DNA of 64,000 nt from Synechococcus sp. PROS-9-1 (GTDB lineage Bacteria; Cyanobacteriota; Cyanobacteriia; PCC-6307; Cyanobiaceae): positions 1,922,001 through 1,986,000 of the forward strand of contig NZ_CP047961.1 of assembly GCF_014279775.1 (NCBI RefSeq). The letters run 5' to 3'. The notes below the pieces were generated by a model. That model was not told where the DNA came from, did not search any database, and saw only the letters and a list, made by a program, of their open reading frames with translations. Of this stretch, positions 35,070 to 43,617 are shown in pieces (the stretch's first letter is position 1; every line of letters starts with the position of its first letter). A program made the position numbers and the translations under genes.

Positions 35070-36766
35070 AGCAGGCTCACCTAGCAGGCCGAACCAATGG
35101 CCTACGCCCATCACTGCACCGTCAGCTCGAGCGTCTCAGCCAGAGGAGGCACCCAGGCCTAAGCGGCGCCGATCCGCTCACCTTGGAGCGACTGTCTGAG
35201 CTGGTGCTCGATCTAGGTCAGCCGTTGCATTTGATCGTCGATGAACGGGGACTCTGCCGACTGCTCTGGGTTGGCCCCCTGAGCGAATCGGAACAACTAC
35301 GCAGCCATCTCCCTGGAGGACCACGACGGATCAAGCGACGCTGGAGGTTGATCAGCAGCTTGCAAGGCAAGGCTGGGACCGACCTGAAGCCCGATGGCAG
35401 AGATGCCGTCGTCGCCCTCGACCTCAAGCCCGACAGCTGGCTTCGCTTTCAGGCATCGCCTTCCACAGGGGGTGGGCATGTGGCTTCGCTTTGGCAACCA
35501 GATCCAGGACATCCTTCCGGCTGGCATCAAGCTGAACTTGGCACTCTCAAGGAACTTTGCGACCGTCCTGCCCCAGAAACCTCAAAGGATCTTGATTCCA
35601 CCCAAACTGCAACGGCTCCCTCTGACGTGCAAGAACGCGTCTTGCTGCTCATCCTCACTGGTGCTGACACAAAGAGGAGCGAAAGGGATCTGGCTGAATT
35701 GGAGGGGCTCGTTCGTAGCGCAGGTGCACTGCCCGTTGCTGTCTGCCGGCAGCGGCAGGGACAACCCAACCCTCAGACCCTCTGGGGCACTGGAAAATTA
35801 CAAGAGGCGGCGCTCGAAGCGAGACGCCATCAAGCCACCCTCGTGATCACAGATCGGGAACTTTCTCCCGTTCAAGCCAGGAATCTGGAGTCACTCATTG
35901 ACTGCCCAGTGATGGATCGCAGTGAATTGATCCTGGATATTTTTGCCCAACGAGCGGCGAGCGCAGCTGGACGTCTTCAAGTTGAGCTCGCTCAATTGCG
36001 CTACCGACTTCCGAGGTTGAAGGGCCGCGGCCTCAGCCTCTCGCGTCAAGGGGGAGGGATTGGCACGCGCGGACCAGGTGAAACCCAATTGGAAAAGGAT
36101 CGCCGTGCGATCAGCCGTCGCATTGAACATCTCGGGAGATCAGTACTCCAGCTAGGCGCCCATCGCGCCCGCTTGCGCGACCGCAGAGACGGCCTACCTC
36201 GCGTCGCCCTTGTTGGTTATACGAATGCTGGCAAATCGTCTCTTTTGAATGCGCTGTGCTGCCGAAATCCAGGGCTTGAGGTTTTAGCGGAGAACAAGTT
36301 ATTCGCCACGCTTGATCCCACCACGCGAAGACTCAGCCTTCCCCAAACATCAGCGGCACCGAAAGAACTGCTCATCACGGACACCGTGGGATTCATTCGT
36401 GAACTTCCCAAACCACTGCTGGAAGCTTTCAGAGCCACATTGGAGGAAACACGCGAGGCCGATCTGTTGCTGGTGGTGGTGGATCTCGCAGACCCCGATT
36501 GGCAATCACAATTGGAGGCGGTTCATCAACTCTTGGATGGCCTCAGCTGTGACCAACTGCGCAAAGTGGTGGCCAATCAAATCGACCGTTGCGAGGCTTC
36601 GGCGATCGATGCGATTCGCACTCTCGAACCTGATGTGATCTACCTATCAGCCACGGAGGGTACGGGATTGAAAGGTCTGCGAAACTGGCTTGAAAAGCAG
36701 TTCTGGGTCGGCGCAACACCCCCTGTATCCATCACCCAAAAGACGTCATTTCCCGACCATGGCTGA
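35066..36766 (+). CDS. hflX: GTPase HflX
   Basis: 566 residues, starting with TTG at 35066 that overlaps the ndh stop. Cyanobacterial HflX carries a long N-terminal extension, here about 190 residues of basic, poorly conserved sequence. The HflX domain begins near VLLILTGADTKRSERDLAEL and includes LSRQGGGIGTRGPGETQLEK. The G domain has G1 GYTNAGKSSLLN, G3 DTVGFIRELP and G4 NQID. HflX binds the 50S subunit and splits stalled ribosomes under stress. Confidence 0.95.
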   Translation: MKQAHLAGRTNGLRPSLHRQLERLSQRRHPGLSGADPLTLERLSELVLDLGQPLHLIVDERGLCRLLWVGPLSESEQLRSHLPGGPRRIKRRWRLISSLQGKAGTDLKPDGRDAVVALDLKPDSWLRFQASPSTGGGHVASLWQPDPGHPSGWHQAELGTLKELCDRPAPETSKDLDSTQTATAPSDVQERVLLLILTGADTKRSERDLAELEGLVRSAGALPVAVCRQRQGQPNPQTLWGTGKLQEAALEARRHQATLVITDRELSPVQARNLESLIDCPVMDRSELILDIFAQRAASAAGRLQVELAQLRYRLPRLKGRGLSLSRQGGGIGTRGPGETQLEKDRRAISRRIEHLGRSVLQLGAHRARLRDRRDGLPRVALVGYTNAGKSSLLNALCCRNPGLEVLAENKLFATLDPTTRRLSLPQTSAAPKELLITDTVGFIRELPKPLLEAFRATLEETREADLLLVVVDLADPDWQSQLEAVHQLLDGLSCDQLRKVVANQIDRCEASAIDAIRTLEPDVIYLSATEGTGLKGLRNWLEKQFWVGATPPVSITQKTSFPDHG

Positions 36767-36774
36767 GCTAAACC

Positions 36775-36915
36775 ATGGCTGAGCTCATCGCTAATGATCA
36801 CCAGGTCAACCCCCTCGTCACCTTGGCCCTAGCCCCCCTAGCCCTAGGCCACCCTGGCCTAATCCTGGCGCTCAGGCGTCCTGCAAGGATCGTCTTGCCA
36901 CCGGGAGGCAGGTAA
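36775..36915 (+). CDS. possible small protein, 46 aa, before ktrB
   Basis: ATG-started frame MAELIANDHQVNPLVTLALA, then PLALGHPGLILALRRPARIV and a TAA 5 bp before the ktrB ATG. It is hydrophobic with a basic end. Its spacing fits a leader peptide coupled to ktrB. Against it, the DNA is low complexity with several CTAG repeats. A duplicated 13-bp block (CCATGGCTGAGCT at 36757 and 36773) brings the start codon and may have created it by accident. Confidence 0.4.
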   Translation: MAELIANDHQVNPLVTLALAPLALGHPGLILALRRPARIVLPPGGR

Positions 36916-36920
36916 GCGCG

Positions 36921-38324
36921 ATGCCGATCCCCTACGCCATTCACCGCACTCAGGCCTGGTACCGCCGCCTCACGATTCCTCAGTTCACCGTTGTGACGGG
37001 GCTGCTTGTCATCGCAGCAGGCACAGTGCTGCTCGCCACCCCACTGTGCTCAAGCTCCAGAGTGGGCCTATGGGAAGCCTTCTTCACAGCAACATCAGCA
37101 GTCACTGTGACAGGGCTTTCGATCATCGACATCCGCGAAGATCTAACCCGCCCCGGGCAAATCGTGCTGGCCATGATGATCATGCTCGGCGGCCTGGGAT
37201 TGATGGCGGTCACGACGTTTCTGCAGGGATTTGTGGTTCGAGGAACCGCTCTTCGGCGTCGTCTCGATCGTGGTCAAACCCTCGATGAGTTTGGGGTTGG
37301 GGGCGTAGGAACCACCTTTCGCGGCATTGCACTAACCGCCGTGGTGCTGATCTTGATTGGGGCGTTCCTGCTCTATGTCTTTGGGTTCACAGACATTGCT
37401 CCTGGAGGAGAACGCCTATGGGCGGCCCTCTTTCACAGCATTTCTGCTTACAACAACGCCGGCTTTGGGCTCTGGAACGACAGTCTTGAGACGTACCGCA
37501 CCAACAGCACGGTGAACGCAGTGATCATGGTGTTGGTGGTCCTGGGAGGACTGGGATGGCGTGTCACCAATGACCTATGGATCAATCGCCATCGGCTTAG
37601 ACGGCGGCATCTCAGCCTGCACACTCGCCTCGTTCTGCGCACCTCTGGTCTTCTCATCCTGATCGGGACCTTCGGATTAATGCTGACGGAATCACTTTCG
37701 AGGGGCCATGTGCTCACAGGGATGGGTTGGGGTGAACGGTTGATGAGCGCCCTTTTTGAATCGGTGAGTTCAAGAACCGCTGGTTTCACCACGGTGCCCC
37801 TCTCTCTAAACAGCATTTCCGATTCAGGCCTGTTGTTGGTGATGACCCTGATGTTCATCGGTGCGAGTCCAGGCGGAACAGGTGGCGGGATCAAAACCAC
37901 AACGGTGGCAGCCCTCATGGCCGCTACACGCTCAACACTGCGAGGTAATAACGATGTGGTGATTCGCCATCGACAAATCTCAGACAAAGTTGTGCTGCGC
38001 GCTTTGAGCATCACGGTGGCCTCCCTGCTGTTTGTGCTCGGGATGGCTCTGTTACTGGCATTAAGTAGCAATCTCAGCGGAGAAGAACCTTTCACTTTCC
38101 TGGAGCTGGTTTTTACGTGTATTTCCGCCTTTGCCACCGTTGGATTAGATCTAGGTGTTACGCGCCAACTGGCTCCTTTTGGTCAGTTTGTACTTGTGAT
38201 GGGAATGTTTGTGGGACGACTGGGCATCCTTTTACTTTTAAGCGCCATTTGGGAGAGTTTTAACCGCGGCCATCTGCAGCGCGAGAATCGTGTTGGTTAT
38301 CCCCGTGAGGATCTCTATGTCTGA
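36921..38324 (+). CDS. ktrB: potassium uptake membrane subunit, KtrB/TrkH family
   Basis: 467 residues with the four pore-loop repeats of the family: SAVTVTGLSIID, SISAYNNAGFG, SVSSRTAGFTT and CISAFATVGLDLG. Each carries the filter glycine. A long TM segment pattern surrounds them. The GASPGGTGGGIKTTT stretch after the third repeat matches the KtrB gating loop. It works with the cytosolic ring protein encoded 24 bp downstream. In cyanobacteria Ktr is Na+-dependent and important in osmotic shock. The third component, KtrE, is not here. Confidence 0.93.
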   Translation: MPIPYAIHRTQAWYRRLTIPQFTVVTGLLVIAAGTVLLATPLCSSSRVGLWEAFFTATSAVTVTGLSIIDIREDLTRPGQIVLAMMIMLGGLGLMAVTTFLQGFVVRGTALRRRLDRGQTLDEFGVGGVGTTFRGIALTAVVLILIGAFLLYVFGFTDIAPGGERLWAALFHSISAYNNAGFGLWNDSLETYRTNSTVNAVIMVLVVLGGLGWRVTNDLWINRHRLRRRHLSLHTRLVLRTSGLLILIGTFGLMLTESLSRGHVLTGMGWGERLMSALFESVSSRTAGFTTVPLSLNSISDSGLLLVMTLMFIGASPGGTGGGIKTTTVAALMAATRSTLRGNNDVVIRHRQISDKVVLRALSITVASLLFVLGMALLLALSSNLSGEEPFTFLELVFTCISAFATVGLDLGVTRQLAPFGQFVLVMGMFVGRLGILLLLSAIWESFNRGHLQRENRVGYPREDLYV

Positions 38325-38348
38325 TCACCGATTCATGGGAGCAGGGCA

Positions 38349-39053
38349 GTGAAGGAGTGGTGGCATTGGTCCCAATCCAACCAGGCAGAACCTTCAAGCT
38401 TTGGGATTGTGGGCTTGGGTCGTTTCGGAAGTGCTGTCTGCAAGGAACTGATGCAAAACGGTGCTGAAGTTCTTGCTGTCGACCGTTCTTCAAAGGCCAT
38501 CGAGGAACTCCGCCAACTCGAACCGTCGATCGAAGCGCGCATTGTGGACTGCACCGATGAGGAAGCGCTTCGTGAAGCGGGGATCCTCGATATGGAAACC
38601 GTGGTTGTCGCTATCAGCGAACCGATCGAAGCCAGCATTACGGCCACCCTGATTGCCAAAGACAGTGCAGGCAGCAAAGTTCGTCGCGTGATTGCAAGAG
38701 CCACTAGCGATTTGCACGAAAAAATGCTCAAGCGAGTGGGTGCCGATCGGGTCGTCTTTCCCTCCCGAATGCAGGGAGAACGCTTGGGTGTGGAATTGGT
38801 GCGCCCCAACCTGATGGAGAGACTTGAACTCGATAAGCATCATTCAATTGAAGAAATCAAGGTGCCAGGCCGGTTCGTGGGCCGCTCGCTTCGAGACCTA
38901 AACCTGCGCAAGAATTTCCGAGTGAATGTTCTTGCGGCAGGTCCCGCAAAAGAACTCATGGTCAACCCACCGGCGTCCCATGTCCTTCAAGACGGGCACG
39001 TCCTCGTGGTGATGGGTTTAACCGACGATCTCCAAGAGCTGCCAAAAACCTGA
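38349..39053 (+). CDS. ktrA: potassium uptake regulatory subunit, KtrA/TrkA (RCK) family
   Basis: 234 residues from GTG 38349. The RCK_N Rossmann domain (FGIVGLGRFGSAVCKELMQN, acidic end of beta-2 in VLAVDRSSKAI) binds NAD or ATP/ADP. An RCK_C domain follows (SIEEIKVPGRFVGRSLRDLN, ending VLVVMGLTDDLQELPK). An octamer of KtrA gates the KtrB pore. anmK starts 3 bp after its stop. Confidence 0.94.
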   Translation: MKEWWHWSQSNQAEPSSFGIVGLGRFGSAVCKELMQNGAEVLAVDRSSKAIEELRQLEPSIEARIVDCTDEEALREAGILDMETVVVAISEPIEASITATLIAKDSAGSKVRRVIARATSDLHEKMLKRVGADRVVFPSRMQGERLGVELVRPNLMERLELDKHHSIEEIKVPGRFVGRSLRDLNLRKNFRVNVLAAGPAKELMVNPPASHVLQDGHVLVVMGLTDDLQELPKT

Positions 39054-39056
39054 GCC

Positions 39057-40211
39057 ATGCGCGTTCTCGGTCTGATGAGCGGCACAAGCGCCGATGGCGT
39101 GGATGCTGTCCTTGTCGAGCTCTCGGGGTCCGCCGAACATCCCCATTGGACACTGCTGCGGTCAGCGTCGCTGGACTATCCAGCTTCGACACGGCAACTG
39201 ATCTTGGCCGTAGGGCAAGGCGAAGCCAAAACCGCGTCCTCGCTCCTCAATCTCTCCGAGACAATCACCAAGATTCAGGCCGCAGCCGCTTGTCAGTGCG
39301 ACCCGGAAGGACAAGCGCAGCTGGTGGGATGTCATGGCCAAACCCTTTGGCATCGCCCACCCGAAAACGCTGAAACTGGCGAACTTCAGCACGGAGCAAG
39401 CTGGCAGATGTTGCAAGCACCCCTGCTGGCACAACTGCTGAAAAGCCCAGTGATCTTTGACTTTCGGGCTGCTGATCTCGCCCTTGGAGGCCAAGGAGCA
39501 CCACTTGTTCCCAAAGCTGATGCGGCCCTTTTGGGACGAACTAAAGGCTGGAGAGTGTTGCTCAATTTGGGTGGCATCGCCAACCTCACCCTCATTCCAC
39601 CCGACGCAGGTCCTGATCGGCTCCTTCCCGTCAGGGGCTGGGATTGCGGGCCTGCGAATAGCTTGATCGACCTAGCGATGGAGCAGTTCAGCGAAGGGAA
39701 GGAAAGCTACGACGAGGGTGGCCGCCTTGCGGCGTCAGGTCACTGCGATGAAGCACTGATTCTTCGCTGGCTCACTGAGCCTTACTTCCAGCTCAGCCCT
39801 CCCAAGTCCACAGGTCGTGAAGCATTCGGGCGAGCTGACCTAACAAGACGCCTGCAGGAGATGCAAGGACAAGCGATTGCCGATCAAATCGCAACGCTCA
39901 CAGCCTTCTCAGCAGCTGCCGTAGCGAAGGATCTACAACAGCTCTCCAACCAGAACCATCCCCTCCCCATCGAGCTCGTAGTCGCAGGCGGTGGCAGCCA
40001 GAACCTCACGTTGATGAGAGAACTCAACAGACGCTGCCGAGGCCTCAGGGTTCGTGATAGCGACGAGCTACAACTTCCCAGTCAAAGCCGCGAAGCCATG
40101 GTGTTTGCTCTTTTGGCGTGGTGGCATCACTTGGGATATCCAGGAAATGCACCAGCAATTACGGGTGCAAAGCATGAGGCCGTCCTCGGAGTACGCGTCA
40201 ATCCGGCTTGA
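39057..40211 (+). CDS. anmK: anhydro-N-acetylmuramic acid kinase
   Basis: 384 residues opening MRVLGLMSGTSADGVDAVLV, the AnmK signature. GCHGQTLWHRP, DFRAADLALGGQGAPLVP, LNLGGIANLT and GWDCGPANSLIDLAM follow, and GAKHEAVLGV is near the end. It phosphorylates and opens 1,6-anhydro-MurNAc recovered from peptidoglycan, producing MurNAc-6-P. It lies immediately after ktrA. No other recycling gene (murQ, nagZ, ampG) is in the window. Confidence 0.96.
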   Translation: MRVLGLMSGTSADGVDAVLVELSGSAEHPHWTLLRSASLDYPASTRQLILAVGQGEAKTASSLLNLSETITKIQAAAACQCDPEGQAQLVGCHGQTLWHRPPENAETGELQHGASWQMLQAPLLAQLLKSPVIFDFRAADLALGGQGAPLVPKADAALLGRTKGWRVLLNLGGIANLTLIPPDAGPDRLLPVRGWDCGPANSLIDLAMEQFSEGKESYDEGGRLAASGHCDEALILRWLTEPYFQLSPPKSTGREAFGRADLTRRLQEMQGQAIADQIATLTAFSAAAVAKDLQQLSNQNHPLPIELVVAGGGSQNLTLMRELNRRCRGLRVRDSDELQLPSQSREAMVFALLAWWHHLGYPGNAPAITGAKHEAVLGVRVNPA

Positions 40212-40218
40212 TCTCGGA

Positions 40219-40530
40219 TTAATTCGGGCGGTAAAGCCTGACCCGACGCGGTGCACCCCGTAGCCGACCGGTTTGCTTCGACTCCAGAGCGTTGCGCAAT
40301 TGCTCTGTTGACGACTGATTTGCGTCCGCAACTGGAGCTGCCTCCTGCCTGTCGCCTCCCTGTTCGTACCGCTGAACCCCTTGTTGAATCAACACCTTGG
40401 CCATGTTGCTGACCGTGCGCGATTCATCCTCAGCCAATGCAGTCAAGCGGAGGCAAAGATCTTCGGGGAGCACCACCTGAATACGAGGTGACTTTGGCTT
40501 CCCACTGGATGAATTTTGGCGAGTGGGCAC
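40219..40530 (-). CDS. ribbon-helix-helix (CopG-like) protein
   Basis: About 103 residues from GTG 40530. The frame is open 21 codons further upstream. PRIQVVLPEDLCLRLTALAE, then ESRTVSNMAKVLIQQGVQRY, has the beta-strand plus two-helix pattern of Arc/CopG DNA-binding dimers. The tail is polar and basic (GAPRRVRLYRPN). No toxin or other partner gene is adjacent, so an antitoxin role is not supported. It is convergent with anmK. Confidence 0.7.
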   Translation of the reverse strand: MPTRQNSSSGKPKSPRIQVVLPEDLCLRLTALAEDESRTVSNMAKVLIQQGVQRYEQGGDRQEAAPVADANQSSTEQLRNALESKQTGRLRGAPRRVRLYRPN

Positions 40531-40667
40531 GACCCAGAAAGAGGCAGAGCTACTTAAAAGTGTACAGAGATGTGCAAGGGTAGTATCCAGCACTATGCTG
40601 CTGTCATTGATCAGATCTCTGATCCATCAGCAGGCCAGGCCCTCGGCCGACCCATTCCAGGAGTGCC

Positions 40668-41015
40668 ATGCCCCATTCGCAAAGCCCGGACATCAGCTCC
40701 CCCCAGCTACCAAGTCGCAGCAAACCTGTCGCCCGTAAAAGCAATCCCCAAAGCAACGTCCCTCGAAAGAGTCGACGCCCGAGCCGCACCCCTGAGAACA
40801 GCGAGGTGCTCGTCTCGGGCGTCATCAGCACCTATTTGCTCACCCACCTTCATCACGTGCTCCAACGCGCTGAATACAGCGCCGTCCAAGACGGACGCCG
40901 ATCACAAGCAGCGAATTACGCCCAGCTGCGCAAAGTGCTTTGCATGGATGCCCGCAGCATGGAAGACGCCTCAGCCTCTGGGCTCAAGGCAACGGAGCTC
41001 GACCAAGCTGCATAG
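40668..41015 (+). CDS. conserved hypothetical protein, 115 aa
   Basis: The ATG at 40668 has a strong CAGGAG box just upstream. The N-terminal 45 residues are Ser/Pro/Arg-rich and probably disordered. The C-terminal half (STYLLTHLHHVLQRAEYSAV, then QAANYAQLRKVLCMDARSME) is helical with two neighbouring His. A second plus-strand frame across the same DNA has poorer composition. I do not recognise the family. Confidence 0.72.
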   Translation: MPHSQSPDISSPQLPSRSKPVARKSNPQSNVPRKSRRPSRTPENSEVLVSGVISTYLLTHLHHVLQRAEYSAVQDGRRSQAANYAQLRKVLCMDARSMEDASASGLKATELDQAA

Positions 41016-41072
41016 AGAAGGGATGGCAGTTCGTGATGGCGTGAATAAGGTTTCGTCAGAAGCATCACGATG

Positions 41073-41300
41073 ATGTCCAACGCAGCTGCGCTGTACGCAC
41101 GCATTGAGAATGATCAAGAGCTCAGCAAGGGGTTATTCAGGCAGGCACTTCAAAATCCTTCAGGAGCTCTCGATTCCATCTGTGAAATCGGCAATCAACT
41201 CAACTTGCCTGTCACGCTCCAAGAGGTGAAGGATCACCTCAATAGCCTCGACGACGAGATCACCAAGCAATGGCTGATCAAGGCGAGGGGAGGGCTTTAA
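41073..41300 (+). CDS. Nif11-like (nitrile-hydratase-leader type) small protein
   Basis: 75 residues from ATG 41073 (ATG 41070 also possible, GAAG box upstream). MSNAAALYARIENDQELSKG, then LFRQALQNPSGALDSICEIG and LNLPVTLQEVKDHLNSLDDE, follows the Nif11 pattern of a short helical leader. It ends KARGGL, a double-glycine followed by one residue. The Nif11 family includes leader peptides of lanthipeptides (prochlorosins) and free-standing proteins of unknown role. No core peptide follows in frame, and no LanM or peptidase-ABC gene is near. Its end overlaps a convergent gene by 23 bp. Confidence 0.7.
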   Translation: MSNAAALYARIENDQELSKGLFRQALQNPSGALDSICEIGNQLNLPVTLQEVKDHLNSLDDEITKQWLIKARGGL

Positions 41301-41496
41301 TCTCAGCTGCTTCTATCGAGTCTTTGGACTCCCTGGATTGATCAGAGATCGATTGATCAGAGGGCGCTAAGAGTGGTTTGGGTGCCGAACGTTCTCGCAC
41401 GCCTTCTCCTCCAGCCCAACTAAAAAACAACCAATAACTAATCACGGCAAGACCGGCTGCCACCACAAGGGCCGTGACCTGCTCCAGTCTTCGCAT
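41278..41496 (-). CDS. single-pass membrane protein, 72 aa
   Basis: From ATG 41496: MRRLEQVTALVVAAGLAVIS, then YWLFFSWAGGEGVRERSAPK and a polar Ser/Asp-rich tail. One N-terminal membrane helix with the tail on the outside is predicted. The frame extends 24 codons further upstream into the divergent ABC-F start, which is less likely. The family and function are not recognised. Confidence 0.6.
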   Translation of the reverse strand: MRRLEQVTALVVAAGLAVISYWLFFSWAGGEGVRERSAPKPLLAPSDQSISDQSRESKDSIEAAEIKALPSP

Positions 41497-41571
41497 TGAG
41501 CCTGCTCCCAGCTCCAGCAGTCTGCCTGGAAACCCCGGCACGGGATGATGGGTTTCCCCTGCCTCCACTCC

Positions 41572-43296
41572 GTGCTGCGACTTGAGCGAGTCGGCAAGAT
41601 TTATCCCACCGGAGAAGTTCTGCGGGATGTGACCTGGGAGGTCAAACCCGGAGACCGGATCGGCCTCGTTGGCGTGAATGGGGCGGGGAAGTCAACTCAG
41701 CTACGGCTGATTGCTGGCATGGAAGAAGCCAGCAGTGGGCAAGTCGTGAAACAAGGCGAGCCAAGAATCGCTTACCTCCAGCAGGAATTCGATGTCGACC
41801 CCAGCCGCACGGTGCGAGAAGAGCTGTTTCAAGCCTTTGGGGAGGCCGCCATTGTTCTGGACAAACAAAAAAAAGTTGAATTGGAGATGGGGTCAGAACG
41901 TGCAGCGGCAGACCCCGATCATCTCGATGAGCTCATTCACGAACTAGGGCGGCTGCAGACCCGATTTGAAGGACTGCATGGCTACGAGCTCGATGCACGC
42001 ATCGACAAATTGCTCCCAACCATCGGGTTCAAGCTCGATGAGGCAGACCGCCTGGTTTCGGACTACTCCGGTGGCTGGCAAATGCGCCTTGCACTGGGAA
42101 AAATTCTCTTACAAGACCCTGATCTTCTTCTGTTAGACGAGCCAACCAACCATCTCGATGTCGAAACGATTCAGTGGCTCGAGGGATATCTCATCGAACA
42201 AAAAGCTGCACTGGTCGTGATCAGTCATGACCGCACGTTTCTGGATCGTGTCTGCAATCAAATTGTGAGCACGGAGCGAGGCGTATCGAGGGCCTACTTG
42301 GGCAATTACACCTCGCACCTCGAGCAAAAAGCTCTCGAGCAAGAAGCCTCACAAGCAGCTTTTGAACGGCAGCAGAAAGAGATCGCAACCCAACAGGCCT
42401 ACATCGATCGATTCCGTGCCAGTGCAACGCGCAGCACCCAGGCAAAAAGCCGAGAGAAACAGCTCGACAAAGTGGCGAGGGTTGATGCCCCGGTTGAGTC
42501 AGTGAGTGGGCCCAGTTTCCGCTTCCCCCCCGCACCACGATCTGGAGCTCAGGTGGCTTTGATCGAAAACATGACCCATTGCTATGGGGACAACATCCTT
42601 TTCATGGAAACTGATCTCGAAATCGAGAGAGGTGATCGGATCGCCTTTGTCGGTCCCAACGGAGCCGGAAAGTCCACCCTGCTCCGATTGATCATGGGGG
42701 TCGAAACTCCCGATGAAGGTTCAGCAAGGCTCGGGGAACACAACGTCATTGCCAGCTATTTCGAACAAAACCAGGCCGAAGCCCTCGATCTCACCAAGAC
42801 GGTGATCGAAACCATGTTCGAAGCCGTTCCTGATTGGACGCAAACTCAAGTGCGCTCATTACTGGGGAGTTTCTGTTTCAGTAATGACAGTGTTTTCAAA
42901 GACGTCGGCAAACTTAGTGGCGGAGAGAAAGCACGCCTTGCTCTTGCTCTGATGTTGCTCAGTCCCTGCAATTTGCTGGTTCTCGATGAACCCACAAACC
43001 ATCTCGACATTCCTGCCAAACAGATGCTTGAAGATGCGCTATGCGCCTATGAGGGAGCAGCTTTATTGGTATCGCATGACCGTTATTTCATTTCACGTGT
43101 AGCAAACCGGATCGTAGAAATTCGCGATGGAGAACTCGTGATCTATCGAGGAAATTACGACTATTACCAAGAGAAGAAGGTGGAGGAAAAGGCCGAAGCG
43201 GAGGCAAACCGGCTGATTGCCGAGAAAGAAGCCAAACGCAAGGCGAACAACGCAAAGCAAAAACAGCGAGCCTCTCGCAAAAAGAACGCTGCGTAG
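41572..43296 (+). CDS. ABC-F family ATPase (ribosome-associated)
   Basis: About 574 residues from GTG 41572 (VLRLERVGKIYPTGEVLRDV). ATG 41545/41548 are possible. There are two ABC domains without membrane segments: Walker A GVNGAGKSTQ and GPNGAGKSTL, signatures SGGWQMRLALG and LSGGEKARLALA, both with LDEPTNHLD. The linker between them is basic and helical (RFRASATRSTQAKSREKQ). The C-terminal coiled coil is Lys/Glu-rich (VEEKAEAEANRLIAEKEAKR). ABC-F proteins enter the ribosomal E site and help stalled translation. Confidence 0.94.
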   Translation: MLRLERVGKIYPTGEVLRDVTWEVKPGDRIGLVGVNGAGKSTQLRLIAGMEEASSGQVVKQGEPRIAYLQQEFDVDPSRTVREELFQAFGEAAIVLDKQKKVELEMGSERAAADPDHLDELIHELGRLQTRFEGLHGYELDARIDKLLPTIGFKLDEADRLVSDYSGGWQMRLALGKILLQDPDLLLLDEPTNHLDVETIQWLEGYLIEQKAALVVISHDRTFLDRVCNQIVSTERGVSRAYLGNYTSHLEQKALEQEASQAAFERQQKEIATQQAYIDRFRASATRSTQAKSREKQLDKVARVDAPVESVSGPSFRFPPAPRSGAQVALIENMTHCYGDNILFMETDLEIERGDRIAFVGPNGAGKSTLLRLIMGVETPDEGSARLGEHNVIASYFEQNQAEALDLTKTVIETMFEAVPDWTQTQVRSLLGSFCFSNDSVFKDVGKLSGGEKARLALALMLLSPCNLLVLDEPTNHLDIPAKQMLEDALCAYEGAALLVSHDRYFISRVANRIVEIRDGELVIYRGNYDYYQEKKVEEKAEAEANRLIAEKEAKRKANNAKQKQRASRKKNAA

Positions 43297-43413
43297 CAAA
43301 GCTTCTCGGCGATCGCAAGACGAAACTTCACACTTGGTTAGGCAGGAAGACTCATTTCCCTTTACCAGTTCAGTTGGTGTGGATAGGCTGACATCATTGA
43401 TCCCCGGTCGGCC

Positions 43414-43599
43414 ATGAACAACACGCAATCACGTCATGTCACTACCGCTGGAACACCTGCGTCCATGACTGAAAGCGCTGAGCATGCAGAGACCTGGGAC
43501 GCGGTTGAGACCTACTTCGAGTGCATCACAACATGCTCCCTCGATGATGGTGAATGCATCACACAGTGCGTAGAACAACTCAAAGACACAGACAGCTAA
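43414..43599 (+). CDS. small twin-CX3C protein, 61 aa
   Basis: The C-terminal half reads ETWDAVETYFECITTCSLDD, then GECITQCVEQLKD. Two CX3C motifs 10 residues apart lie on what look like two short helices, a disulfide-linked hairpin or metal-binding layout. The N-terminal part is Thr/Ser-rich, and ATG 43465 would remove it. No export signal is visible. It stands alone 117 bp after the ABC-F gene, convergent with the protease gene. I do not recognise the family. Confidence 0.65.
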   Translation: MNNTQSRHVTTAGTPASMTESAEHAETWDAVETYFECITTCSLDDGECITQCVEQLKDTDS

Positions 43600-43617
43600 T
43601 TAACAACTATGAGATGG

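Noticed and set aside
40570-41073. A 167-codon plus-strand frame overlapping the 115-aa gene at 40668.
   Set aside because: The 115-aa frame has a strong ribosome-binding site and helix-like, protein-like sequence. The longer frame is Ser/Pro/Ala-rich and runs across the next gene's upstream region.
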